Shown here piece by piece: positions 1-7,416 of a stretch of DNA of 9,579 bases. The stretch lies in assembly GCA_029934195.1 (NCBI GenBank), contig JAOZMQ010000041.1, forward strand, positions 3,741 to 13,319. The letters are read 5' to 3'. Each line of letters starts with the position of its first letter. The stretch's first letter is position 1. The DNA comes from Candidatus Cloacimonadota bacterium (GTDB taxonomy: Bacteria; Cloacimonadota; Cloacimonadia; Cloacimonadales; JAOZMQ01). A program made the translations under genes and the position numbers. Below the pieces are notes generated by a model. It searched no databases. It was not told the DNA's origin and saw nothing but the letters and a program-made list of their open reading frames with translations.

Positions 1-607
1 TATTTAGTTTTTTTTCATCTTCAGGGCGTAATTTTAGTTTCAGAGATTTTACATCGTGTACACCAAGTAAAACCACGGAATAAAATGTAATATCTTTTTT
101 GCTGTTTGCAAGAAGGTATTTATCTCTGAGAATTGCAATAAAACTAATAAAAACTTGATTATTACTCGCTTTGTCAATTTCGTCAATTATAAGAATTACT
201 TTTTTCCCAATTTTTTTTAGCCATTTTGTAATAAAACGGGATAAACCCTTAAAGTCTTTTATATTTCTTGCTGATTCTTCTAAATAATCAGATAACTCTG
301 GATTATCAAAATAAAGTCCTTTTGCGAAAATTTCCAACACAGTTGGAGCAAATTTTTCTTCCGATTCAAAAGGTAAATCACCAATTCCTTCAAAACTGGT
401 CGAGATCACCAGATATTCATCTTCATATTTTTCGAATTCTTGAGTTAATAGATATTGCATCGTAGTCTTTCCGTGTTGTCGTGGAAAGTTTATAGTAAAA
501 TATTTCCCCTTATTTATAAGAAGTTTACATCTGTTAAATTTTTGGGAAACATCACACATATAATGTTTTTCGGGAATACATAAGCCGGTTGTATTAAATT
601 CTTTCAT
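1..607 (-). CDS. AAA-type P-loop ATPase, N-terminal 202 codons (C-terminus outside window)
   Basis: The gene runs off the left edge, so only its first 202 codons are present. The ATG at 607-605 is preceded by AAGGA (617-613) at good spacing, which fixes the start. The N-terminus, with residues NTTGLCIPEKHYM at 5-17, matches the opening typical of AAA-like ATPases often annotated as 'AAA family ATPase', many of which carry a PD-(D/E)XK nuclease-like C-terminal domain. Walker A is FPRQHGKTT at 41-49 (K47, T48). The first glycine of the classic motif is replaced, which is normal in this family. Walker B is VILIIDEID at 137-145 (D142, E143). The stretch LLGVHDVKSLKLKLR at 180-194 is also family-like. 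The gene begins 8 bp after the exporter stop, and its ribosome binding site overlaps that stop, so translation may be coupled. ATP binding is well supported; the substrate and biological role are unknown. Such genes are often multicopy in genomes and are scattered among unrelated neighbours. Confidence 0.85.
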   Translation of the reverse strand, partial: MKEFNTTGLCIPEKHYMCDVSQKFNRCKLLINKGKYFTINFPRQHGKTTMQYLLTQEFEKYEDEYLVISTSFEGIGDLPFESEEKFAPTVLEIFAKGLYFDNPELSDYLEESARNIKDFKGLSRFITKWLKKIGKKVILIIDEIDKASNNQVFISFIAILRDKYLLANSKKDITFYSVVLLGVHDVKSLKLKLRPEDEKKLN

Positions 608-615
608 ATTTTTCC

Positions 616-2520
616 TTAACTTTTGATATGGACTTCAAATTGAAGATTATATAACTCTTTATATTTTTCACAAGAGCTCAATAATTCTTTATGTTTTCCC
701 ATACCAACAATTTTTCCTTTGTCTAAAACAATAATTTTATCTGATGAAAGAACTGTAGAAAGTCGATGAGCAATCATAATTACTGTCCTATTTTCAGTCG
801 CTTTTTCAATAGCTTGTTGTACTTTAAATTCTGATTCCGAATCAAGAGCACTTGTGGCTTCATCAAAAATTATTATTGGAGGATTAGAAATAATAGCTCT
901 AGCAATACAAATCCTTTGTTTTTGTCCACCAGAAAGATTTGAACCTTTACTCAAAAGTTTTTCATTATATTTTTCAGGCATCTTATTTATAAAATCATCA
1001 GCGAATGCAATTTTGGAAGCATCTTCTACCATTTTACTATCCACAATTTTGTGAGAACCATATCCAATGTTTGCTTTTATTGAGTCACTAAATAAATAAG
1101 AATCTTGAGTAACTGTGCCAAAGAGGGAACGATAATCACTAATTTGAATATTTCGAATTGGAATATTATCAATAAGAATCTCACCTTTTATTGGGTCATA
1201 CATTCTGGATAAAAGATTAATAATTGTGGTTTTTCCTGAGCCACTACTACCAACAAGAGCAATTTTTTCGCCTTTAGAAATTGAAAAATTGATGTTCTTC
1301 AACACAGCAGTTTCAGGATTGTAATGAAAATTAATATTATTGAATTGGATTTTATTTTCGAAAGACAATTTCTTGATTGGATTTTTAATTTCATAAATGC
1401 TATTTTTATTTTCTAAAATTTCAAAAACTCTATCAAGAGAAACCAAGGCTTTCTTAATAGAAGAATACGCTTTAGTCATTTCTTTTAATGGATGTAAAAT
1501 TGAAAAAATTGCAAATAGAAAAGCCATAAAGTCACCAAAAGATAATCCTGAATCAAATTGTAAAACTTTTGTTCCCCCAATCATTAGAACTATTATTCCT
1601 GTAATAACACCATTCATTTCAGAGATAGGAACATTCAAATTAGCATATATTCTAGATTTACTCCAGGCATTTAAGTATTTCTTAGTAATTTTATTAAACT
1701 TTGATATCTCGAAATCCTCTTTTGTAAATGCTTTTACAATTCTGATATTATTGAGAACTTCTTCGACATTTGAAAACATTGATGAAGTTCCACTTTGTAA
1801 TCTTTTTGCATATTTTTTGATTTTTTTCCCTAAGAGACCGATACTAATTGTAAAAATAGGAACAATTACAATACTCAATAGAAAAAGCTTTGTATCAAAA
1901 TAAATCGCAATTCTGACGAGAATGATTATTGTAAATGAATTCCGAATAATATTAAAAATTGACATTATTAGTTGTTTATTAATAATTGAGACATCGTTTA
2001 CCAATCGTACTAAAGAGTCACCGACATTATTTTTATGAAAAAAATCAAGAGATCTTGTTAAATATTTGGCAAATAATTTATTACGCAAAGAGCGAACAGC
2101 ATTTCCTCGAAAAATAATAAGTGAATATCTTTCAAAAAAATAGAGAAGATTCTTTATTAAGAATAACAAAAAAACAGCAATACAAAGGAATTTTAATAAA
2201 ACAAATTGATCAGTAGTTTGCCAAATTTGTTCATTTTCATCAATTAAGGGTTTGAATGTTTTGAAACTTAAAGAAAAAATATTAAAACTAAAGTTGTGGA
2301 AAAAATTGCTGAAAGATTCAGCACTAATACTCAGAAATTCGCCAAATGTATGATAAATGTTTTGTTGAGTTCTTTGTACAAAAATATAATCAAGCATTGG
2401 TTTTATCAAAGTGACATTTAGTCCGCTAAAGATAGAATAAAATGCTGTAAAAATTAATCCAGCAACGAGATAATACCAATAGGACATAGCATTTTTAAAA
2501 ATAAAATATATTCTGTTCAT
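616..2520 (-). CDS. MsbA-type ABC exporter (fused membrane and ATPase domains)
   Basis: A half-transporter of 634 residues that should work as a homodimer in the inner membrane. Six membrane segments can be placed near 16-36, 107-128, 188-208, 210-231, 303-320 and 328-345, followed by a nucleotide-binding domain from about 390. The ATPase motifs are complete: A-loop Tyr400, Walker A GSSGSGKTT at 424-432, Q-loop Gln472, signature LSGGQ at 529-533, Walker B ending in D553 with catalytic E554, D-loop SALD, and H-loop His585. The domain order and the NNIRIVKAF coupling region (257-265) match the lipid A/lipid exporter (MsbA) branch, so lipid or lipopolysaccharide flipping is the likely role. Drug or peptide export cannot be excluded. 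It is about 50 residues longer than classical MsbA because of a long, Phe/Ser-rich loop between segments 1 and 2. The start ATG has GAGGAAG (2530-2524) upstream. The AAA ATPase gene follows after 8 bp. Confidence 0.93.
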   Translation of the reverse strand: MNRIYFIFKNAMSYWYYLVAGLIFTAFYSIFSGLNVTLIKPMLDYIFVQRTQQNIYHTFGEFLSISAESFSNFFHNFSFNIFSLSFKTFKPLIDENEQIWQTTDQFVLLKFLCIAVFLLFLIKNLLYFFERYSLIIFRGNAVRSLRNKLFAKYLTRSLDFFHKNNVGDSLVRLVNDVSIINKQLIMSIFNIIRNSFTIIILVRIAIYFDTKLFLLSIVIVPIFTISIGLLGKKIKKYAKRLQSGTSSMFSNVEEVLNNIRIVKAFTKEDFEISKFNKITKKYLNAWSKSRIYANLNVPISEMNGVITGIIVLMIGGTKVLQFDSGLSFGDFMAFLFAIFSILHPLKEMTKAYSSIKKALVSLDRVFEILENKNSIYEIKNPIKKLSFENKIQFNNINFHYNPETAVLKNINFSISKGEKIALVGSSGSGKTTIINLLSRMYDPIKGEILIDNIPIRNIQISDYRSLFGTVTQDSYLFSDSIKANIGYGSHKIVDSKMVEDASKIAFADDFINKMPEKYNEKLLSKGSNLSGGQKQRICIARAIISNPPIIIFDEATSALDSESEFKVQQAIEKATENRTVIMIAHRLSTVLSSDKIIVLDKGKIVGMGKHKELLSSCEKYKELYNLQFEVHIKS

Positions 2521-3102
2521 TTACTTCCTCTTTATTTGAATTAACTTTTTCAAACTAACTCATTGTGTCAAGGGTGCATTCCCAAAGTATGGCAAAAATA
2601 AAAAAAATATTGCAAAGAACATCATAGATCAGACCTTTGATAAAAATACTACAATAAATTTATGACGGATGCCTATGATGCTCATAAACTTTTTTAATAA
2701 TTTTAATTTTGTTGTAAAGGGAAAAAATTGAATCTTGTATAACTGTTTTTTTAAACAATTCAATTTCATCAAATTTGAGAAAACCCTTATCTCAATATTT
2801 AATAACGAAATAGCCGTTTTATTAAAATTAATTCTGGGAAAGTTTTTTTTAATTTCAGAATTCCTGACCTCATTTAACGAACAGTTACGCCATATTTCTT
2901 GCTGTTTGTGGCTGAAGTTGCCGAAAAAGGGGTTAAGGGAACTAACCAAAGCGTATATGGTTAAATCTCAAAGTTTGTTTCGATTGAATTGTTTTGATTC
3001 TGCAATACTCTCCACTATTATTCACGATTATCCATAATTTTCAAAAAAAAATCCGCTCATTAATTTTATTTCTTTAAATCAATGAGCGGAAAGTAATCTA
3101 AA
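2521..3102. other. Intergenic region without a supported gene
   Basis: This 582-bp stretch separates the ABC exporter from the 3' end of the peptidase gene. Open frames occur on both strands (2735-3037 plus, 2629-2949 minus), but they overlap each other, start at TTG codons without a well-placed ribosome binding site, and encode no domain I recognise. Around 2880-3040 the base composition rises above its surroundings, and a small hairpin lies there (GGTTA 2931-2935, TAACC 2943-2947). The right end holds the peptidase terminator (3043-3089). The exporter's leader lies at the left end, with a consensus-like TTGACA on the minus strand (2571-2566) but no matching -10 box. A dispersed repeat or decayed gene is possible but unproven. 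Confidence 0.6.
3043..3089 (-). terminator. Rho-independent terminator of the C25 peptidase gene
   Basis: Read on the minus strand, a perfect 9-bp stem (CCGCTCATT at 3089-3081 pairing with AATGAGCGG at 3061-3053) with a 19-nt AT-rich loop is followed by A and then nine consecutive T (3051-3043). It starts 13 nt after the peptidase stop codon. The plus-strand side lacks a T run, so it should act in one direction and insulate the ABC exporter gene from peptidase transcription. Confidence 0.9.
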
Positions 3103-6100
3103 TTATTTCAGTAGCAGCATTTTACTAATACTATTTTTCCCATTAATAGAAATTTTATAGAAATAAACGCCTGAACCTACTTCTTTATTATTCATATCTT
3201 TTCCGTGCCAGAAAATTGAATTCATTCCCGACGAAAATTCTTTTGAAGGATATGATTTAATGTGTTCACCTTTAATATTATAAATATCCATTGAAACTGA
3301 AGTATTATTATATTTTACTGAGAATTTTACTTCTGTTGTTGGGTTAAAAGGATTTGGATAATTACCAAGATTTGCATCAATAAAATCATTTGTAGAATTG
3401 CAATTACCAACTCCTATTGCAGATGCAGTTACTTCAATTATATTGATTAAATGGAAAGGATCATTACTTGAAATCATAATTTCCCCGCTATAATCAATTT
3501 CTTCTGTTGGTAAGAATTTCACCTGAATTATTTCAAATTCAAGAGGTTCAATAGAGTAAGAAAGATTTTCTCTCGCATTATCTGTACTTGATTGTTTTGA
3601 ATTTCTTCTTGATGACAATGAAGTTATCTCAAATCCTTCTAATTCATAAATTTCACCAATTAGTGCAATTTCTCCCATATTAAAAATTGTAATTTGTTTT
3701 ACAAGACTATCGCCAATAGCAACTTGACCAAAATCTAAAGAAGATTGATCAATAATGAATTGTGGAATTACACTATTTACGTGTGGAGGGAAAATAATAT
3801 CATCAACCCAAACACAGTCTTGTCCACCCGTTGCAGCCTGATCTTTTATGTAATTCCATTTGAAAGTATGTTCACCAGCAGACACAAAATACGATGATTG
3901 TGACCACGCAGTTTCACCATCCCAACGCCCCATTTCAGTACCATCTATAGAAAATTTTAAATAATCATAATTATTATTTGGATCTTGTTCACACGAAGTT
4001 TTTTTATAAAAACTAATTTCACTATCATTGAGAATTGTTAATGAAATTGACATTTCTGTTTGTTGTTGATTAGAAATATTTCCTGATCTTGCAGAATAAA
4101 TTCCACCGTTTGATTGATTTGAAACAACACTCCAGTTTGCGTTTCCAGAAAATTCCCAATTGTATTGAGAGAAATCTCCGGTTTCAAAGTCTTCTGTAAT
4201 TAATCCGATTGGGACAACATATTCAGTATTTGCAGAATAATTTCCATCACCTTCATAAGAAATATAGAGCATTGCCATGTAAGAATCAGGTACATTTTCA
4301 GAAATAGTTAAATTGAAAATACAATCACTGTTTTCACCTTCTTCAAGGATATTTAACTCATTATTTCCTTGATTAATTTCAATAAAAGGGTCAGTCGTTG
4401 AAAGTTGAATTATTAGATTTTCTACTGCTGTTCCACCATTATTTTGAACATTAAAGCTAATATCAGTTGTTTCTCCGGCATCTAAAATTCCATTTCCATT
4501 ATCAAGAATTGTAAGCAATCCAGTTTGAACAACCGGTGAAAATGCAATAAAATTCATTTGTGGATTTCCGGTAAAAGTCCCGGAAACAATATTTGCAATA
4601 ATTTCAAAAACAGTGCTATTTGGAATTGAGGATGAGACCTCAAAAGTAAAAGCATTATCAATTGTAATAGTTGTATTAGCTGGTAATTCTTCAATTTCTT
4701 CCATATTATCAGAAATTGTAATATATTGATTTTGTTCTTCAATTGTGATAGATGTGTTTGAAGCAGATTGGGAACCTATATTTTTTAAAGTAATATTTAA
4801 ACTGACTGATTCTCCAAATTCAATAACATCGTCATCTTCGGTTACAACTTCATAGTCTTCAATAATTATGTAAGGAGCATTACCAGCGATTAAATCAATT
4901 GTTCCTTGATAAGTTAAATAATTATGAGCTGAAATATTAATTTCAATCAATCCAAGTCCTTGGAAAGGTTCTTCAAATTCAAGAGTAATACTTCCAGAAG
5001 CTCCAGTAACACCACTTATAAGATGCTCACCATTTAAGGAAAGACCTACGAGCGCATTTGAGATTCCGGTAGCAATTGTTATTTCTGTATCATCTAATGT
5101 TATTGCATCAGGATAATTTGGATTGAAAACTAATGGTTGAGCTGTCCATAAATCAGCAGTTGGATCACCGAAAACTGTTACTTCATAAAATGACCATCTA
5201 AACCACGGATCATTTGTGCATTGTGAAATTCCCTCAATTTTTGAATCATTATTTGCAAGAGCAACTTTAGTAATACCATCTCCAACTAAAGCATTAAAAA
5301 AATGTCTATCGAGAAATTGTGAACTTGAATTTGTACCACCTGGCATATACCAACCATATCTGGTATTTCCGATAAAAATTGCACATCCATTATCAATTGT
5401 GGTGAATTTTTCTGCAATACAATTCATATCAAATGCTGCTGGATAACACCCCTGCGTATAAATAACAAAGAAATTATTTTCAACTCCATTAGCAGTTAAA
5501 GAATTATTAGTAACATCTGAAATGTAAAACTTCATATTATAATCTGTATTGGAATGTCCAAGATGATTAAGAATATTGATTCCATTGTTCATTTTATTTT
5601 TTAATTGAGATAATGACCAATATCCATCTCTTTCATAAAGGTAATCAACACTAATATTTGTTGGAAGTCCAGCAGTTGTATAACCATCATAATTACCGCC
5701 TTGAACTATTTGGTCTTTATAATTTCCACCATAAGTATAAGGATCATTATTAAGTTCTTCTCCAACCATAAGATAATTTTCCAAATCATTCACAACCGGA
5801 TTTAATTGATACATAATTTGTTTATTTATTGCAGCATCAAATTCCTGTGAAGTACTTGCAATAATACGTCCGGTTGCAATTTCAGGATAATAATCAGCTT
5901 CATAAGCTTCACCCCATTCTCCATTATCATTAGTATCCCAATCTGGTCCACTTCCTTGTCCAACTCTATCTAAACCGGAGAAATATACATCTGATGGAAG
6001 ACCATGATCAACGGTTTCTCCTGCAACAAGTGTAAATCCTCTGAAAGGGATAATCTCGCTATCTCCACCTAATAAAACAAAATCAGTTCCATAATTCTCA

Positions 6101-6939
6101 TAGCAAAAAATCAAAAAATTTCTCAATTTTTCTGAATCATCAACACCAGAATAATTATTGTAAATATTTTCTATTGTTTCAATTAACGGATTATATCCTT
6201 GTTTGATTTTCAATTCCATAAGTGGCTCAAAATTGGTTACATAGTTTGCACCTGTTACAATAACCAATTGATGATTTTCGTCTCTTGTTTGTTCTGTTTG
6301 TGGATATAAATTAATATTCTCATAATTCAGGACAGCATTTGCAATTTCTTCATTGGTTACTGAATCTGATCTAAAAAATCTACTAAATGAAGCATCTGAT
6401 TCTGAAGAAAATTCTGTTTCAATTTCTATTTCTAAGTTTGAATAATAAATTATCTTCTTTGTGACCGGATTATATTGAACCGGATAAATATTTGTTACAA
6501 CAATTGAATGTCCTTTGTAATATTGAGTAGTTAATTCTGTATTAAGATTTTCAGGATAGAAATTATTTGAGTTATAGGTTTTTTGATTCGGTGTAGTAAA
6601 AGAAATTTTACCTTGATAACTCATTGGAACTGGAGTTTGATTAGGAATAATATTAAAATCACCTTCGAGAATTTCAGAATTACTATAGTGAACATTGATG
6701 TTTACAGCTTTCTCTCTCGGAGGTAACAATAATGTAACCGGTTTGACTGGCAATTGTGGTTCTCCGGGAATTGTTAAATAAATACAATCATCAATTGATA
6801 TTTTATCGTAAGTTTCCGAGTTGTCAAAAGCAGTAATTCCGTCGATTTGTGGTTCTGCAATCTCGAAGTTAAATGACACTGTGTTTGCTAACAATGGCAT
6901 AAAACTACAGACTACAAGTAATAAAAACAATTTTTTCAT
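3103..6939 (-). CDS. Secreted gingipain-like cysteine peptidase (family C25), multidomain
   Basis: A 1278-residue exported protein. Residues 1-19 form a signal peptide (KK, then a hydrophobic run, then LAN). A gingipain-type propeptide follows to about 220, then the C25 catalytic domain at about 223-600. The predicted catalytic His462 lies in NHLGHS and Cys498 in QGCYPAAFD. An acidic loop, DTNDNGEWGE at 335-344, may bind calcium. After it come an Ig-like domain (about 605-685), two CARDB-like beta domains (about 690-800 and 805-912, the second opening with DNGNGILDAGE), a MAM/jelly-roll-like domain (915-1052) with Cys983 and Cys1042, an ASH-like domain (about 1060-1176) and a C-terminal FlgD-like sorting domain with YPNPFNPTT at 1194-1202. 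The role is probably degradation of external protein or processing at the cell surface; substrate specificity cannot be read from the sequence. The start has GAGGA (6949-6945) upstream. It has its own promoter candidate and terminator, which suggests a single-gene transcript. C25 membership is firm; the exact domain borders are estimates. Confidence 0.93.
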   Translation of the reverse strand: MKKLFLLLVVCSFMPLLANTVSFNFEIAEPQIDGITAFDNSETYDKISIDDCIYLTIPGEPQLPVKPVTLLLPPREKAVNINVHYSNSEILEGDFNIIPNQTPVPMSYQGKISFTTPNQKTYNSNNFYPENLNTELTTQYYKGHSIVVTNIYPVQYNPVTKKIIYYSNLEIEIETEFSSESDASFSRFFRSDSVTNEEIANAVLNYENINLYPQTEQTRDENHQLVIVTGANYVTNFEPLMELKIKQGYNPLIETIENIYNNYSGVDDSEKLRNFLIFCYENYGTDFVLLGGDSEIIPFRGFTLVAGETVDHGLPSDVYFSGLDRVGQGSGPDWDTNDNGEWGEAYEADYYPEIATGRIIASTSQEFDAAINKQIMYQLNPVVNDLENYLMVGEELNNDPYTYGGNYKDQIVQGGNYDGYTTAGLPTNISVDYLYERDGYWSLSQLKNKMNNGINILNHLGHSNTDYNMKFYISDVTNNSLTANGVENNFFVIYTQGCYPAAFDMNCIAEKFTTIDNGCAIFIGNTRYGWYMPGGTNSSSQFLDRHFFNALVGDGITKVALANNDSKIEGISQCTNDPWFRWSFYEVTVFGDPTADLWTAQPLVFNPNYPDAITLDDTEITIATGISNALVGLSLNGEHLISGVTGASGSITLEFEEPFQGLGLIEINISAHNYLTYQGTIDLIAGNAPYIIIEDYEVVTEDDDVIEFGESVSLNITLKNIGSQSASNTSITIEEQNQYITISDNMEEIEELPANTTITIDNAFTFEVSSSIPNSTVFEIIANIVSGTFTGNPQMNFIAFSPVVQTGLLTILDNGNGILDAGETTDISFNVQNNGGTAVENLIIQLSTTDPFIEINQGNNELNILEEGENSDCIFNLTISENVPDSYMAMLYISYEGDGNYSANTEYVVPIGLITEDFETGDFSQYNWEFSGNANWSVVSNQSNGGIYSARSGNISNQQQTEMSISLTILNDSEISFYKKTSCEQDPNNNYDYLKFSIDGTEMGRWDGETAWSQSSYFVSAGEHTFKWNYIKDQAATGGQDCVWVDDIIFPPHVNSVIPQFIIDQSSLDFGQVAIGDSLVKQITIFNMGEIALIGEIYELEGFEITSLSSRRNSKQSSTDNARENLSYSIEPLEFEIIQVKFLPTEEIDYSGEIMISSNDPFHLINIIEVTASAIGVGNCNSTNDFIDANLGNYPNPFNPTTEVKFSVKYNNTSVSMDIYNIKGEHIKSYPSKEFSSGMNSIFWHGKDMNNKEVGSGVYFYKISINGKNSISKMLLLK

Positions 6940-6960
6940 TATTATCCTCTTTAATTTTTT

Positions 6961-6988
6961 ATTATAAACAAAGAAATTTTTGTTCCAA
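6961..6988 (-). promoter_or_regulatory. Candidate promoter of the C25 peptidase gene
   Basis: On the minus strand, TTGGAA (6988-6983) and a perfect TATAAT (6966-6961) are separated by 16 bp. Transcription would begin near 6954, giving a short leader of about 15 nt that still contains the ribosome binding site at 6950-6945. The match is to the sigma-70 consensus; the promoter preference of this organism is unknown. Confidence 0.5.
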
Positions 6989-7101
6989 TATTTGCTTTTT
7001 TATTTTTGAAATGAAAAATTATATCCTTTTGATGAATTGGATGTTACTTGACTCTGCTAATTTTTTATTTGTTTTGTTTGTACACAAAATTCCGAAGTCC
7101 T

Positions 7102-7199
7102 GCAAAAACAAAGTTTTTGAACTATCACGAGAAATAAAACGGGTACGTTTAAAACAAGTACGCTTAAAACGAGTACGCTTAAAACGAGTACGTTTTTGC
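7102..7199. repeat. 8-bp inverted repeat enclosing the tandem repeat
   Basis: GCAAAAAC (7102-7109) and GTTTTTGC (7192-7199) are perfect reverse complements 82 bp apart, and they bracket nearly all of the 15-bp array. The left arm can alternatively pair with GTTTTTG at 7113-7119, giving two competing structures. The arms are mostly A/T runs, so chance pairing is a real possibility. Confidence 0.4.
7136..7195. repeat. Tandem repeat, four 15-bp units
   Basis: Four contiguous units start at 7136, 7151, 7166 and 7181. The consensus is AAAACGAGTACGCTT. Unit 1 reads AAAACGGGTACGTTT, unit 2 AAAACAAGTACGCTT, unit 3 matches the consensus, and unit 4 reads AAAACGAGTACGTTT. Every unit contains the self-complementary GTAC. 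Unit 4 with the next T forms a small hairpin (AAAACG, loop AGTA, CGTTTT). Units have no spacers, so this is not a CRISPR array. The function is unknown; slippage or a protein-binding array are both possible. Confidence 0.9.
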
Positions 7200-7351
7200 G
7201 GTCTTTTTTATTTACTTCATTCCCTTCATTGTTAAAAAGTTCCCTTTTCGTTTAAGCACAAATTAATACTTCTTGACCTATGCAATGTGGAAAATAATTT
7301 CGAATTACTTTTGTTTGGGATAAAGCACTTGAGTTTTTAAACTTTTATGCT

Positions 7352-7380
7352 TTGGATTTTTATTCAAAACTGAGTATAAA
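7352..7380 (+). promoter_or_regulatory. Candidate promoter of selB
   Basis: TTGGAT (7352-7357) and TATAAA (7375-7380) are separated by 17 bp. The -10 box matches the sigma-70 consensus in five of six positions and the -35 box in three. Transcription would begin near 7387, leaving a leader of about 30 nt. The region is AT-rich, so a chance match is possible. Confidence 0.4.
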
Positions 7381-7406
7381 TATTAATTTGATTTCTCTTC
7401 ATAAAT

Positions 7407-7410
7407 GGAG
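7407..7410 (+). promoter_or_regulatory. Ribosome binding site that selects the GTG start of selB
   Basis: GGAG sits 6 nt before GTG at 7417. The next in-frame ATG is codon 8 (7438-7440). Starting there would remove the residues that form the first beta strand before the G1 loop, and it has no purine-rich site at a suitable distance. The GTG start is therefore preferred. Confidence 0.75.
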
Positions 7411-7416
7411 TTATAG

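Larger units (their letters stand above)
6940..7416. other. Divergent intergenic region between the C25 peptidase gene and selB
   Basis: These 477 bp lie between two divergently transcribed genes. Reading left to right, they hold the peptidase ribosome binding site and promoter (6945-6988) and a 7-bp inverted repeat with a 3-nt loop (CAAAAAC 7103-7109, GTTTTTG 7113-7119). Then come a four-copy 15-bp tandem repeat (7136-7195), an imperfect palindrome (7323-7352) and the selB promoter candidate and ribosome binding site (7352-7410). An open frame at 7011-7235 reads through the tandem repeat but has no ribosome binding site and no recognisable domain. I see no tRNA or other known RNA here. Confidence 0.6.

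Noticed and set aside
268..465. 65-codon plus-strand open frame
   Set aside because: It is antisense to the AAA ATPase gene, whose Walker motifs and ribosome binding site are clear on the other strand.
1397..1903. 168-codon open frame on the plus strand
   Set aside because: It is exactly antisense to the membrane domain of the ABC exporter, whose motifs are complete, and it encodes no recognisable domain.
2546..2571. Perfect TTGACA on the minus strand upstream of the ABC exporter
   Set aside because: No acceptable -10 hexamer lies 15-19 bp downstream; the best candidate (GTTAAT) needs a 20-bp spacer. The hexamer alone is not enough to call a promoter.
2629..2949. 106-codon minus-strand open frame in the same gap
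   Set aside because: It has a TTG start with no ribosome binding site and no domain, and it overlaps the plus-strand frame. Composition alone explains the open frame.
2735..3037. 100-codon plus-strand open frame in the exporter-peptidase gap
   Set aside because: It starts at TTG, its nearest purine-rich run is too distant, it overlaps an opposite-strand frame, it runs close to the terminator and it has no known domain. I kept the region as possible repeat DNA only.
5216..5446. 76-codon plus-strand open frame
   Set aside because: It is antisense to the catalytic domain of the C25 peptidase, including the catalytic cysteine region.
7136..7195. Possible CRISPR array
   Set aside because: The units are 15 bp and directly adjacent, with no spacers and no cas genes nearby.
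7011..7235. 74-codon plus-strand open frame between the peptidase gene and selB
   Set aside because: There is no ribosome binding site, and the Arg/Leu/Lys repeats in its product are simply the translation of the 15-bp tandem repeat, whose length is a multiple of three.
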